From contig NZ_JQNN01000001.1 in the NCBI RefSeq assembly GCF_000745265.1, positions 3,968,001-4,032,000 on the forward strand: a stretch of DNA of 64,000 nucleotides, read 5' to 3'. Under the pieces are notes generated by a model. That model saw only the letters and a program-made list of their open reading frames with translations, made no database searches and was not told where the DNA came from. Numbering within the stretch: position 1 is the stretch's first letter; the number at the start of each line of letters is the position of its first letter. Positions 1-9,505 of the stretch are shown here, in pieces. The translations under genes and the position numbers were made by a program. Source of the DNA: Massilia sp. 9096. Lineage in GTDB: Bacteria; Pseudomonadota; Gammaproteobacteria; Burkholderiales; Burkholderiaceae_D.

Positions 1-1249
1 CGACCGAGACCACGATGAAGGCGACCAGCGTGCCCATGCTCACCATGTCCCACAGGAAGGTCGAGTCGACCAGGCCGGCCACTACGCCCACCAGCACGCT
101 CACGATCAGCGTATTGGTCACCGGCGACTGGGTGCGCGGATTGACAGTGCGGAACGATTTCGGGATCAGGCCATCCTTGGCGATCGCGTACAGGATGCGG
201 GTCTGGCCGTAGATCGTCACCAGCGTCACCGAGAACACCGAGATGACGGCGCCGGCCGACAGCACTAGCGCCGGCCACGTTTTACCGGTCACGTTCTGCA
301 GGATCACGGCAAGGCCCGCTTCCTGGCCCGCGAACATGCTGGCCGGCTGGGCGCCCAGCGCCGCGATTGCGACCAGCATGTAAAACACGGTGACGATGAC
401 CAGCGCGGCCAGGATGCCGATCGGGACGTCGCGCGTCGGGTTTTTCGTCTCCTCGCCGGCGGTGGCGATGGTGTCCAGGCCGATGAAGGAGAAGAATACG
501 GTACCGGCCGCCGCCGTCACGCCCGCCATGCCGCCGATGCCGGCGCCCTTTTCCGGCCACAGGAAGGGGTGGAAGTTATGCATGTCGAAGCCCGAAAACG
601 CGATGATGGAAAAGAACACCAGGATCGCCAGCTTGATCAGCACCATGATCGCGTTGGTGGTCGCCGATTCCTTGGTGCCGCGGATCAAGAGCACGCAACA
701 CAGCACCACCAGCAGGATGGGCGGCAGGTTGATATGGCCGGCGTGGAATTCGACGCCGCCATCCTTGCCGGCGACGATCATGGGCGCGCGCAACGCCTCC
801 GGGATCTGCCAGCCGAGCGCGTTCTGCAGGAAATTGTTCAGGTAGTCCGACCAGCCGATCGCGGTGGCGCTGGCCGCCAGGCCATACTCCAGCAACAGGC
901 AGGCCGCGACCACGAAGGCGGCGAACTCGCCGACCGTGGCGTAGGCGAACGAATACGACGAGCCCGAGGCCGGCACGCGGTCGGCCAGCTCGGCATAGCA
1001 CAGCGCGGTCAGGCCGGCGGTGATCGCGGCCATCAGGAAGGAGAGCACGACCGCCGGACCGGCTTTTGGCACGGCCTCGACCATCGTAAAAAAGATGCCG
1101 GTGCCGATGGTGGCGCCGACCCCGATCATGGTCAGGGGGAACAAGCCCAGCGAACGGCCGAGGCCGGCGCCGTGTGCGTTGCCCTCGTCGAGCTTGGCAC
1201 GCTCGGGCGACTTGGTTCGAAAGAGCTTTTGGCCCAATGTCTGGTTCAC
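1..1249 (-). CDS. APC-family amino acid permease (C-terminus outside window)
   Basis: This is an inner-membrane amino-acid transporter of the APC superfamily, probably a cationic amino-acid permease of the YfnA/CAT type. About 416 residues are visible. The first helix carries the typical glycine-rich motif GVGATIGTGIF, and many hydrophobic segments follow, including SGSSYSFAYATVGEF and FFSFIGLDTIATAGEE, which are hallmarks of this family. The start is a GTG with AAAGGA about 7 bases upstream. A TATAAT box lies at 1311-1316 on the same strand, with no good -35. The 3' end runs off the left edge of the window, so the full length is unknown. The substrate cannot be deduced from sequence alone. 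Its closeness to the arginine catabolic locus makes a basic amino acid plausible, which is an inference. Confidence 0.9.
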   Translation of the reverse strand, partial: MNQTLGQKLFRTKSPERAKLDEGNAHGAGLGRSLGLFPLTMIGVGATIGTGIFFTMVEAVPKAGPAVVLSFLMAAITAGLTALCYAELADRVPASGSSYSFAYATVGEFAAFVVAACLLLEYGLAASATAIGWSDYLNNFLQNALGWQIPEALRAPMIVAGKDGGVEFHAGHINLPPILLVVLCCVLLIRGTKESATTNAIMVLIKLAILVFFSIIAFSGFDMHNFHPFLWPEKGAGIGGMAGVTAAAGTVFFSFIGLDTIATAGEETKNPTRDVPIGILAALVIVTVFYMLVAIAALGAQPASMFAGQEAGLAVILQNVTGKTWPALVLSAGAVISVFSVTLVTIYGQTRILYAIAKDGLIPKSFRTVNPRTQSPVTNTLIVSVLVGVVAGLVDSTFLWDMVSMGTLVAFIVVSV

Positions 1250-1380
1250 AACGCGTCCTTTGGTCACACGAATTCATCCGGCGGCCAAACGGCTGCCTCC
1301 AAAGTACGCGATTATAGGGCTATCCGCCGTTTCCGCCGCAGAAAAAGTTTCCCGGTTGATCGCGCTCTCTTGCCTTGGTA

Positions 1381-2247
1381 TCAATTCAGCAGCTGCACGT
1401 TCTTGCCGCTGACATTGCGCTGCGCCGGGTTGCCGGCCACGCGGATGCCGCCCGAGCCGGTGGTCTGCGCGACCAGCGAATCGCTGACGTTGGCGCTGAT
1501 GCCGCCCGAGCCGCTCGACGACAGGTCCGCTTGCCGGCTGCTCAAGCCGGCCAGTTCGAGCCGGCCGGAGCCGGACGAGTGCGCGCTCAGGCTGCGCACC
1601 GCGCCGCTCACGCGCAGCTCGCCGGAACCGCTGACGCCAACGTCCGCATAGTCGCCGCGCACCTGGCCGATGCTCATGCGGCCGGAACCGCTCAGCGCCA
1701 GGCGCGCGCTGCCGGCCTGCAGGGCGTCGGCATCGACACGGCCCGAGCCGCTGCCGTCGATGTCCAGCTTGTCGACCCGACCGGCCAGCACCAGCGTCCC
1801 GGATCCGCTCTGGTGCACCTGCAGTGGCGCGCCGTTCAGGTCCTGCACGGTCAGCTTGCCGGAACCGCCGTGGCGCACCTCGGTCAGGCGCGGCGTCGTG
1901 TAGATGACGTGCACCGGGTTGGAACTGCGGTACGAGCCCTCGGTCGAGATCACCAGGCTGTCGCCGCGCACGTCGGTGCGGATCAGCGGCAGCAGGTTGC
2001 GGTCGGCCTCGACCACCAACGACGGCGCCGGGCCGACGCGCACCTCGACCACCATCGAACCGCCCGCCTCCAGAGCCTGCACCGTGCCGACCGGGCGCTG
2101 CTCGCGTGTGATCACGCCGTCGCCCTGGACGCCGGAGAACGGGGTGCTGACGTGGTAGTCGCCGTCTCCACCCGGAGCGACGACGATGGCGCAGCCACCC
2201 AGGATGGCGGCTGCGGCGGCGATGGCGATGGCGAGCATGGTGCGCAT
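1381..2247 (-). CDS. GIN-domain (DUF2807) lipoprotein
   Basis: This is a predicted envelope lipoprotein of the GIN-domain/DUF2807 family, 288 residues, with no known enzymatic role. The chosen ATG has AAAGGG about 6 bases upstream. It begins a signal peptide ending in the lipobox ILGGC, with Cys19 as the acylation site. An upstream in-frame start exists at 2295 but would bury the signal peptide. The mature part holds about eight Gly-Ser-Gly turns spaced roughly every 20 residues (for example QSGSGTL, SGSGRM, SSGSGRLEL, TTGSGGI). This fits the parallel beta-helix rungs known for the family. It follows the permease in the same direction after a 131-base gap. Family members are often found near envelope stress functions, but nothing here assigns a role. 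Confidence 0.88.
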   Translation of the reverse strand: MRTMLAIAIAAAAAILGGCAIVVAPGGDGDYHVSTPFSGVQGDGVITREQRPVGTVQALEAGGSMVVEVRVGPAPSLVVEADRNLLPLIRTDVRGDSLVISTEGSYRSSNPVHVIYTTPRLTEVRHGGSGKLTVQDLNGAPLQVHQSGSGTLVLAGRVDKLDIDGSGSGRVDADALQAGSARLALSGSGRMSIGQVRGDYADVGVSGSGELRVSGAVRSLSAHSSGSGRLELAGLSSRQADLSSSGSGGISANVSDSLVAQTTGSGGIRVAGNPAQRNVSGKNVQLLN

Positions 2248-2329
2248 GATGACCCTTTCAGTGTTGTTGTCCGATGCATGCACTCTAGCAAGCATGCAGA
2301 CACCAGGCCGGGATCATGCGATAGATTGC

Positions 2330-2355
2330 AAAAAAGGCGGCACGAGTGGCCGCCT
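2330..2355 (-). terminator. Intrinsic terminator after the flavin oxidoreductase
   Basis: A 7-bp perfect stem (2335-2341 with 2349-2355) has a 7-base loop, followed on the minus strand by a run of five T. It sits 16 bases after the stop of the flavin oxidoreductase gene and would end transcripts coming through the AST locus. Confidence 0.75.
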
Positions 2356-2370
2356 CGGGGGATGAATGGA

Positions 2371-3486
2371 TCAGCGTTGACCCAGGCGCGTATCGCCGAA
2401 CAGGTTCTTGAACTCGTGCGGCTGCGAGCGCCAGTACTGCGGCGGCGCGCTCACCGTCGCGCCCAGCTCGGCCGCGGCGTGCCACGGCCAGCGCGGGTCG
2501 TACAGCATCGCGCGCGCCAGCGCGACCATGTCGGCCTGGCCGGTCTGGATGATGGTCTCGGCTTGCCTGGCTTCGGTGATCAGGCCGACGCCGATGGTCG
2601 GCATCTGCACGACCTGCTTGATGCGCGTGGCAAACTCGATCTGGTAGCCGGGGCCGACGGGGATCTTCTGCTCGGGCGACAAGCCGCCGCTCGAGACGTG
2701 CATGAATTGGCAGCCCAGCTTGTCCAGTTCCTTGGCAAAGGCGACGCTCTGCTCGATGTCCCAGCCGCCTTCGACCCAGTCGCTGGCCGAGATGCGCATG
2801 CCGACCACCATCTCGCCCGAGACGGCCGCGCGCACCGCCTCGAACACCTCGAGCGGGAAGCGCATGCGGTTTTCCAGCGAGCCGCCGTATTGGTCGGTGC
2901 GCTGGTTCGACAGCGGCGACAGGAACTGGTGCAGCAGGTAGCCGTGCGCGCCGTGCAGTTCGATCAGGTCCAGGCCGAGCGCATCGGCGCGGCGCGCGGC
3001 GGCGACAAAGCCCTCTTTCACACGCTGCAGGCCGGCGGCGTCCAGCGCCTCGGGGACGGTCTCGCCGTCGGCATGCGGCAGCGGCGACGGGGCCACGGTC
3101 TGCCAGCCGTTCTCGTGGTCGACGGGGATGTTGGCGCCGCCCAGCCACGGCTTCTCGCTGGAAGCCTTGCGGCCGGCGTGGGCCAGCTGCACGCCGATCT
3201 TGATCGGCGCGTACTTGCGCATCGCATTGATGATGGGTTCGAGCTCGGCAGCGTGTTCATCCGACCACAGGCCCAGGTCGCCGTAGGTGATGCGGCCTTC
3301 CTCGGTGACCGCGGTGGCCTCCAGGATCAGCAAGCCGGCGCCGGACAGCGCCAGGTGGCCCAGGTGGATCATGTGCCAGTCGGTCGGGAAACCGCCTTCG
3401 GCCGAGTACTGGCACATCGGCGCGATCGCGATCCGGTTGGCCAGCTCGAGCGGACCCAGCTTGATTGGAGAAAACAGCATGCTCAT
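2371..3486 (-). CDS. NADH:flavin oxidoreductase, Old Yellow Enzyme family (YqjM/NamA-like)
   Basis: This is a cytoplasmic FMN-dependent ene-reductase of the OYE family, 371 residues, which is normal for the YqjM/xenobiotic-reductase subgroup. It would reduce activated C=C bonds with NAD(P)H. The N-terminal motif APMCQYSA contains the Cys (about residue 25) that tunes the flavin in YqjM-like enzymes. IELHGAHGYLLHQFLSP carries the substrate-binding histidine pair, and QYGGSLENRMRF is the family signature. The C-terminal phosphate-binding region is VGLITEARQAE. GAGGGGAG lies just upstream of the ATG. The gene follows astE by 73 bases in the same direction and may be read through from that operon. 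A link to arginine breakdown is not evident, and it may simply be a detoxification enzyme. Confidence 0.93.
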   Translation of the reverse strand: MSMLFSPIKLGPLELANRIAIAPMCQYSAEGGFPTDWHMIHLGHLALSGAGLLILEATAVTEEGRITYGDLGLWSDEHAAELEPIINAMRKYAPIKIGVQLAHAGRKASSEKPWLGGANIPVDHENGWQTVAPSPLPHADGETVPEALDAAGLQRVKEGFVAAARRADALGLDLIELHGAHGYLLHQFLSPLSNQRTDQYGGSLENRMRFPLEVFEAVRAAVSGEMVVGMRISASDWVEGGWDIEQSVAFAKELDKLGCQFMHVSSGGLSPEQKIPVGPGYQIEFATRIKQVVQMPTIGVGLITEARQAETIIQTGQADMVALARAMLYDPRWPWHAAAELGATVSAPPQYWRSQPHEFKNLFGDTRLGQR

Positions 3487-3559
3487 GGAAGACTCCCCTC
3501 GCGTTCAAAAGGGGTAGTCTAGCGCGCACGATTGAAACGTGTTTTTCAGCTCGCTGCCG

Positions 3560-4576
3560 TCAACTCACGCGCACGACCATGATCCCCGCGCGCAGGCCCA
3601 CGCGCACGTCCGGGTTCGGGAACACGACCAGCTCTTCGTCGTGCTGGACGGTATAGACGGTGTCGCCGTCGGTGGCGATGATGTCGCCTTTTTTCAGGGG
3701 TGTGAAGTTTTCGGTGTCGCGCCCGAAGCTCATGGTGAACGCGTCGGACAGCTTGGTGAGCGACTGGGCGGTGTCGAACACCAGCGGCTTCGCTACCTGC
3801 CCGGCCGCGGGCGCATGACCGCGCAGCAGCGCGTCGAGCGCGCGCGCCGCGTCGGCGAACTGCGACAGGTCGTTCTGCCCCAGCGTGCCGATGCGCCCCA
3901 GCTCGACCGTGCTGGCGGCGGCGCCGTGCTGCTGCGCGGTCCACCAGCTGTAGGTGCCGGCGGAGGCGGGATTCATGATCACCGCTTCGATGCCGGCCTG
4001 CCCCAGCCAGCCGATCAGCCGTTCGCGCGCTTGCACCTCGATCAGCTGCGGCACGATCGCGAACTTCGGATAGCGCGAAGCGCGGATCGCCGTGTGCAGG
4101 TCGAGGTGCCAGCGCGCCGGCCCGCTACCGTCGAAAAAGTCGCGGGTGGCGGCGATGATGGCGTCGGCGCGTGCGGCTTCGAAGGTGCCGGCCAGGTCGC
4201 CGCGCACGTCGCGGAACATGCGATTCAGGTCGGCGTCGATGAAGCGCTTTCCCACGGCGATCGCATCGATGCTGCCGACGCAGAGCATCAGGTCGACCGC
4301 CAACGCCTCGGGCGCGCGCGCGAGCGCATCGAGCGCGTGCGCGGCCATTTCGATCGGCCCGGTCTCGTCGCCGTGCACGCCGACCGAGACCAGCACGCTG
4401 GCGCGCGCCGCGTCCGGCTGAGCAGCCTTCACGGTCAGGATGCCCTTGGCGGGCAGCCCGACCGCGAAGCCGGCCTGGGTAAAGCGCCGGGCCACCTCGC
4501 CGAAGTCGGCCTGGGCCAGGGCCCGGACCGATTCCGGGAGCCCACCCTGCAGCGCATCGAACGAAGCGGTTGCCAT
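3560..4576 (-). CDS. astE: Succinylglutamate desuccinylase AstE
   Basis: This is the last enzyme of the AST pathway. It hydrolyses N-succinylglutamate to succinate and glutamate with a zinc ion in the cytoplasm. The protein has 338 residues, close to the usual 320-340. Visible family features are the zinc-site motif GVHGDETGP (about residue 65), DLNRMF, and the HLDLHTAIR segment with the third metal ligand region. EAVIMNPASAGTYSWW follows in the substrate region. The ATG lies 4 bases after the stop of gdhB, so the two genes are cotranscribed and probably translationally coupled. This places the glutamate-producing step directly behind the glutamate-oxidising enzyme. No reason for doubt was seen. 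Confidence 0.96.
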   Translation of the reverse strand: MATASFDALQGGLPESVRALAQADFGEVARRFTQAGFAVGLPAKGILTVKAAQPDAARASVLVSVGVHGDETGPIEMAAHALDALARAPEALAVDLMLCVGSIDAIAVGKRFIDADLNRMFRDVRGDLAGTFEAARADAIIAATRDFFDGSGPARWHLDLHTAIRASRYPKFAIVPQLIEVQARERLIGWLGQAGIEAVIMNPASAGTYSWWTAQQHGAAASTVELGRIGTLGQNDLSQFADAARALDALLRGHAPAAGQVAKPLVFDTAQSLTKLSDAFTMSFGRDTENFTPLKKGDIIATDGDTVYTVQHDEELVVFPNPDVRVGLRAGIMVVRVS

Positions 4577-4580
4577 CGCC

Positions 4581-7500
4581 TTACGCCGTCACGGTGACGG
4601 TGGTGGCCGCGGTGCCGGCCGCGATGCGGTCCGGGCTCGAGCCCTCCGACAGCGCCCAGACGTCGAGCATGGCCTGCTCCAGGTCGGTCGCCTGGGCGTA
4701 GCCGCTCAGGCCCATCGACCCGGTCAGCGTGCGCACCGCGCCTTCCATGTCGCCGCCCTGCTTGGCCTGCTCCAGTACTTTCAGCAGCAGGCGTTGCTGG
4801 GTGCGGCGCAGGGCTTGCAGCGCGTAGTTGCGCAGCTGTTCCTGGGCCTTGCTGGTGGCCGGCAGCTTCAGGCCGCGCTCGAGCGTGTCGATGCCGGCGG
4901 CGCTGCGCAGCAGCATGCCGGCTTGCAGGAACTGGGCCAGCGCCATGCCGGCCGGGCGCTGCACCGACACCGCCGCGAACAGGAAGGTCGCCAGCGACTC
5001 GATCGTGTCGACCGCTTTCCACGCCTGCGCGAACGAGGACGGCAGGCCGGCGTGGCCGTCGGCTTCCAGCTTGGCCGGCGCCATCTGGCGCAGCTGTTCG
5101 GGCTGCGAGAACAGGTTCGACAGCTCTTCCATGCCGCCCGCGCCGGCTTGTTCCGCCGGCAGCGACAGCACGCCTTCGATCACGGTGCGCAGCATCACGC
5201 GGGTGCGCGCATCGACGGTTTGCGAGACGTCGCGCGGCACGGCCAGCGCGCTTTCATCGAGCGCCTCGAACACCGGCGCCAGGTGCAGCGCCGACCAGGC
5301 GCGGCCCCAGGCCTTGATCACCTCGGCCTCGTCGATGCGGTGCTCGAGCGCCAGGTCGCGCAGCATCAGCGGACCGCAGCGGTTGACCGATTCGTTGGCC
5401 AGCACGGTCGCCAGGATCGCATTGGCCAGCGGGTGCGCCAGCGGATCGCGGGTCGCCACCAGCTGCTGCGGGAAGTACGGACGCAGGATGGTCTCGGCCC
5501 ACGGCTGATCGAGCAGCGGCATGGCGCCGAGGATGCGCTTGAAGCGGTTCTTGACGTTGGCCACCACCACCGCCAGTTCCGGCGTGGTCAAGCCCAGGCC
5601 GAGGGCCTTGCGGCGCTGCAGCTCGGATTCGCTCGGCAGCTGTTCCAGCTCGCGCGAGACGGCGCCTTCAAGCTCCAGGCTGGCGATCAGCGCGGCGTAG
5701 CCGTCGACCACGGCGGCGTTGTTCTGCGCCTGGGCTTCGCGCACCAGCAGGTGGGTCTGCAGGCTGTTGTCGCGCAGGACCAGGTGCTCGATGTCGCCGG
5801 TCATTTCGGTCAGCAGGCGGTTGCGTTCGGCCTCGTCCAGCTGGCCGGCGTTGACTTCGGTGTCGAGCCAGATCTTGACGTTGACTTCATGGTCCGAGCA
5901 ATCCACGCCGGCCGAGTTGTCGATCGCATCGGTGAAGATGCGGCCGCCCGCCAGCGCGAACTCGATGCGGCCGGCCTGGGTCGCGCCCAGGTTGCCGCCC
6001 TCGGCCACGACCTTCACGCGCAGCTGGTTGCCGTCGACGCGGATGTTGTCGTTGGCGCGGTCCTTTACCTGTGCGTGGCTCTCATTGGCAGCCTTGATGT
6101 AGGTGCCGATGCCGCCGTTGTAGAACAGGTCGACCGGCGCCAGCAGGATGCGGTGCATCAGCTCTTCCGGCGTGAGCGTGGTCTCCTTGATGTCCAGCGC
6201 GGCCTGCACCTGCGGGGTGATCTCGATGTGACGGCTGCTGCGCGGGTACACGCCGCCGCCTTCCGAGATCAGCTTCTTGTCGTAGTCTTCCCACGAGGAA
6301 CGCGGCAGCGCGAACATGCGCTGGCGCTCCTTGAACGAGACCGTGACGTCCGGGTTCGGGTCCAGGAAGATGTGGCGGTGGTCGAACGCCGCCAGCACTT
6401 TCAGCTGGCGCGACAGCAGCACGCCGTTGCCGAACACGTCGCCCGACATGTCGCCCACGCCGACCAGCGTGATCGGCGTGCTGGTCATGTCGTGGCCCAT
6501 CTCGTAGAAGTGGCGCTTGACGGCTTCGAACGCGCCCTTGGCGGTGATGCCCATCTTCTTGTGGTCGTAGCCGTTCGAGCCGCCCGAGGCGAACGCGTCG
6601 CCGAGCCAGAAGCCGCGCGAGACCGCGATGCCGTTGGCGATGTCGGAGAAGGTCGCGGTGCCCTTGTCGGCGGCCACCACCAGGTAGGGGTCGTCCTGGT
6701 CGTAGCGCACGGTTTCGCCCGGGGGCACGATGGCGCCGCGCACGCGGTTGTCGGTCACTTCCAGCAGGCTGGAAATGAACAGGCGGTAGACGGCTTCGCC
6801 CTCGGCCGCCACCACTTCACGCGCGGCGTCCTTCGGCATCTGCTTGCAGACGAACCCGCCCTTCGAGCCGGCCGGCACGATCACGGCGTTTTTCACCATC
6901 TGGGCCTTGACCAGGCCGAGCACCTCGGTGCGGTAGTCTTCCATGCGGTCCGACCAGCGCAGGCCGCCGCGTGCGACCGGGCCGCCGCGCAGGTGCACGC
7001 CTTCGAAGCGGCGCGAGAACACGTAGATCTCGCGGAACGGACGCGGTTCCGGCACCAGCGCCAGGTGGCTGGTGTCGAACTTGAAGATGATCTTGTCGCC
7101 GCCCTGGGCCGCGTCCTGGAAGTAGTTGGTGCGCACGGTCGCCATGACCAGGTCGACCAGCGAGGCCATGATTTCCTCGGTATCGGCGTGGTTGACCTGG
7201 GCCAGGCTGGCCTTCAGCTCGTTCAGCTTGGTCGTGCCCGCGGTGCGCTCGTCCAGCGACAGCGCCGGGTCGAAGCGCAGCAGGAAGCCATCGACCAGCT
7301 GCTTGGCCAGGTCGGCGCGCGAACGCAGCGTCTCGGCCATGTAGCGGGTGGTGAACTTGCTGCCGGCCTGGCGCCAGTAGCTGAGGTAGGCGCGCACCAG
7401 CTGCACTTCGCGCATCGACAGGCCGCCTTCGATGGTCAGACCGTTCAGGCGGCCGTCTTCGGCTTCGTCGTTGAACAGGGCCGCGAACAGGTCCTCGGCG

Positions 7501-9380
7501 GCGTCGGCAATGCCGGGCCTGGCCAGCTTGGCGGCCGATTCGGCGTCGACGATCAGGCTGGTGACGTAGTGGCGCGTGCCGTCGGCGGTGGCGATCCAGA
7601 AGGTCTGCTCGCGGTCGACCGCGACGCCGGCGTTCTGCAGCGCCGGCAGGATGCGCGACAGCGACGGGGTGGTATGGGCCGAGTACAGGCGCACGGACGC
7701 GTTGCCTTCACCGGCGTTGGCGTCGGCCGCTTCGATGCGTACCGACACGTGATTCGGCTTGCCGTTGGCGAGGATCGCGCGCACGTCGCGGAAGGCGACT
7801 TCCGGCGCGGTGGCGGCCACGAAGTTGACCGGCAGCGTAGGCAGCAGCTTGCGCAGCGCGTTGCGGGCCGGGACGTCTTCGACGCCGTCGACCAGGGCGC
7901 TGAAGCGGTCGTGCCAGCCGTCCAGCACGCCCAGCAGCGGCTGCTGGATGTCGGTTTCGAGGTCGAGCGGGTAGCGCGCGGCCTGGGCGATCAGGTAGAC
8001 GCGCGCCAGCGGGCCGTCGGCGACCAGGGTCTGCGAGCGCACGTCGACGGCGCCCGAGCTGTCTTTCAGGGCCTGGGCCAGCGCGGCCACCACGGCGGCG
8101 CTGTAGCGCTCGCGCGGCAGGTAGACCAGCACGTTCAGGTGGCGTTGGTAGACGTCGCGGCGCGCGAACACCTTGGCGCGCGGCTGCTTGTACAGCGAGA
8201 CCACCGAGCTGCACACCTGGGCCAGCCATTCCGGATCGGCTTCCAGCGCTTCGGTGCGCGGCAGCGATTCCAGGATCTCGATGAATTTCTCGGCGCGGAA
8301 GCCTTCCTGGCGCACGCCGGCGATGCCGAGCACCTTGGCCACGCGCCCGCGCGCGAACGGCAGGCGCGCCAGCGGGGTCGAGGTGGCGGCGCGGGTGAAC
8401 AGGCCGACGAAGCAATGCTCGCCGAGGGTGTTGCCTTCGGCGTCGGTGTTGCGCACGCCGATGAAGTCGAGCGGCTGGTCGCGGTGCAGCGTGCCGGCCA
8501 CGTCGGCCTTGACGATCGACAGCGTCTCTTCGCGCTTGGACAGGATCTCGAAGTCGCCCGGGATGTTCTGCAGGCTGGTGGCGTAGACCGGGTGCGAGGT
8601 GTCCTGCAGCACGCCGATGCGGCTCGGGATGTCGCGTTCGAGTTCGCGCACGCCCGGCTTGACGAAATAGTAGGCGTAGCCGAACGGCTCGAAGCCTTCG
8701 TTCTTGGCCCACTCGAGGAAGGACGAGACTTCCTGGCCGCCCGGGGTGCCCGCCTTGTCTCCATTTTCGGCGGCGGCGGCGGCGACATAGGTCATGCGGT
8801 CGCGCATGGCCAGGTTGTCGCGGTGGACGATGGCGGCGTCGTTGGCCACCATCTGGATGCGCTCGACCAGCGCCTGCAGCTCTTCCTGCGGCAGGTCTTC
8901 GGCGATCAGGCAAAGCACGTACGATTCGAGAGGTGCGCCGGCATCGCCGACCGAGGTCACGCCCCCGGCGTCGTCGCGCGTGACCGGCAGCACGGCGTTC
9001 ATCACGCCGGTGGCCACCACGCGCTGGCGGCGCATGGCCATCACGAACGAGTCGACCAGGTAAGGCATGTCGTCGTTGAGGATCAGGAGAGCGGTCGACA
9101 TGCCCGAGCGCCCGTCGGCCTGGCGCAGCTGCGCGATCTGGCAGCCCTGGCCGGTGCGCCTGGCCACCTGGGCGAAGCCGTTCCACAGGATCGGCGCCAG
9201 GGTCTCCGGCGAAATGCCGGCCAGGTCCTCTTCGTCGAGGGCGCCGAGCCAGGCGCCGATCAGGGCGCTCACCTGCTCGCTCTGCTGGGCGCTCAGCTGC
9301 GCTTCGCCATCGGCCGGCTTGTTCTCCGCGACCAGCGCCAGCGTACGGGTACGCAGGTCTTGGGGCATGTCTTTGTTCAT
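4581..9380 (-). CDS. gdhB: NAD-specific glutamate dehydrogenase, large 180-kDa class
   Basis: This enzyme oxidises glutamate to 2-oxoglutarate and ammonia with NAD. At 1599 residues it matches the large NAD-GDH class known from Pseudomonas aeruginosa and Streptomyces. The long N-terminal part carries ACT-like regulatory segments in this family. The catalytic core near residues 800-840 contains VARGGLRWSDRMEDYR and PAGSKGGFVCKQ, the latter with the catalytic lysine. A Rossmann region with VGVGDMSGDVFGNG follows. The ATG at 9380 has GGAG 6 bases upstream. A much longer open frame extends upstream but overlaps astB out of frame and was not used. The gene lies between astB (125 bases upstream) and astE (4 bases downstream). 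In P. aeruginosa gdhB is arginine-induced but is not located inside the ast/aru operon. The context argues strongly for a catabolic role. Confidence 0.95.
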   Translation of the reverse strand: MNKDMPQDLRTRTLALVAENKPADGEAQLSAQQSEQVSALIGAWLGALDEEDLAGISPETLAPILWNGFAQVARRTGQGCQIAQLRQADGRSGMSTALLILNDDMPYLVDSFVMAMRRQRVVATGVMNAVLPVTRDDAGGVTSVGDAGAPLESYVLCLIAEDLPQEELQALVERIQMVANDAAIVHRDNLAMRDRMTYVAAAAAENGDKAGTPGGQEVSSFLEWAKNEGFEPFGYAYYFVKPGVRELERDIPSRIGVLQDTSHPVYATSLQNIPGDFEILSKREETLSIVKADVAGTLHRDQPLDFIGVRNTDAEGNTLGEHCFVGLFTRAATSTPLARLPFARGRVAKVLGIAGVRQEGFRAEKFIEILESLPRTEALEADPEWLAQVCSSVVSLYKQPRAKVFARRDVYQRHLNVLVYLPRERYSAAVVAALAQALKDSSGAVDVRSQTLVADGPLARVYLIAQAARYPLDLETDIQQPLLGVLDGWHDRFSALVDGVEDVPARNALRKLLPTLPVNFVAATAPEVAFRDVRAILANGKPNHVSVRIEAADANAGEGNASVRLYSAHTTPSLSRILPALQNAGVAVDREQTFWIATADGTRHYVTSLIVDAESAAKLARPGIADAAEDLFAALFNDEAEDGRLNGLTIEGGLSMREVQLVRAYLSYWRQAGSKFTTRYMAETLRSRADLAKQLVDGFLLRFDPALSLDERTAGTTKLNELKASLAQVNHADTEEIMASLVDLVMATVRTNYFQDAAQGGDKIIFKFDTSHLALVPEPRPFREIYVFSRRFEGVHLRGGPVARGGLRWSDRMEDYRTEVLGLVKAQMVKNAVIVPAGSKGGFVCKQMPKDAAREVVAAEGEAVYRLFISSLLEVTDNRVRGAIVPPGETVRYDQDDPYLVVAADKGTATFSDIANGIAVSRGFWLGDAFASGGSNGYDHKKMGITAKGAFEAVKRHFYEMGHDMTSTPITLVGVGDMSGDVFGNGVLLSRQLKVLAAFDHRHIFLDPNPDVTVSFKERQRMFALPRSSWEDYDKKLISEGGGVYPRSSRHIEITPQVQAALDIKETTLTPEELMHRILLAPVDLFYNGGIGTYIKAANESHAQVKDRANDNIRVDGNQLRVKVVAEGGNLGATQAGRIEFALAGGRIFTDAIDNSAGVDCSDHEVNVKIWLDTEVNAGQLDEAERNRLLTEMTGDIEHLVLRDNSLQTHLLVREAQAQNNAAVVDGYAALIASLELEGAVSRELEQLPSESELQRRKALGLGLTTPELAVVVANVKNRFKRILGAMPLLDQPWAETILRPYFPQQLVATRDPLAHPLANAILATVLANESVNRCGPLMLRDLALEHRIDEAEVIKAWGRAWSALHLAPVFEALDESALAVPRDVSQTVDARTRVMLRTVIEGVLSLPAEQAGAGGMEELSNLFSQPEQLRQMAPAKLEADGHAGLPSSFAQAWKAVDTIESLATFLFAAVSVQRPAGMALAQFLQAGMLLRSAAGIDTLERGLKLPATSKAQEQLRNYALQALRRTQQRLLLKVLEQAKQGGDMEGAVRTLTGSMGLSGYAQATDLEQAMLDVWALSEGSSPDRIAAGTAATTVTVTA

Positions 9381-9453
9381 TCGTATCTCCAAAGCTGTTT
9401 GTGTGCGCCAGGTCCGCCGCAGCTTGTGGCCGCGTGTCCTCCGGCTGTTTTGA

Positions 9454-9471
9454 GGCGGGGTTGTCCCGCCC
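9454..9471 (-). other. Hairpin in the astB-gdhB gap
   Basis: A GGCGGG/CCCGCC inverted repeat with a short loop sits in the 125-base gap between astB and gdhB. On the minus strand it is followed by TCAAAAC rather than a T-run, so it is not a convincing terminator. It may attenuate readthrough or protect mRNA ends. A TAATAT just upstream could be a weak internal -10 for gdhB, but no good -35 accompanies it. Confidence 0.4.
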
Positions 9472-9505
9472 GATATTAGAGCATGTTCAGGCTGCCCAAG
9501 TGTCT

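Noticed and set aside
4440..9479. A 1679-codon open frame on the plus strand, antisense to gdhB
   Set aside because: It is an antisense shadow caused by the high-GC codon bias of gdhB. Its product is His/Arg/Gln-rich low complexity with no recognisable motif, while the minus strand encodes a complete, well-conserved enzyme.
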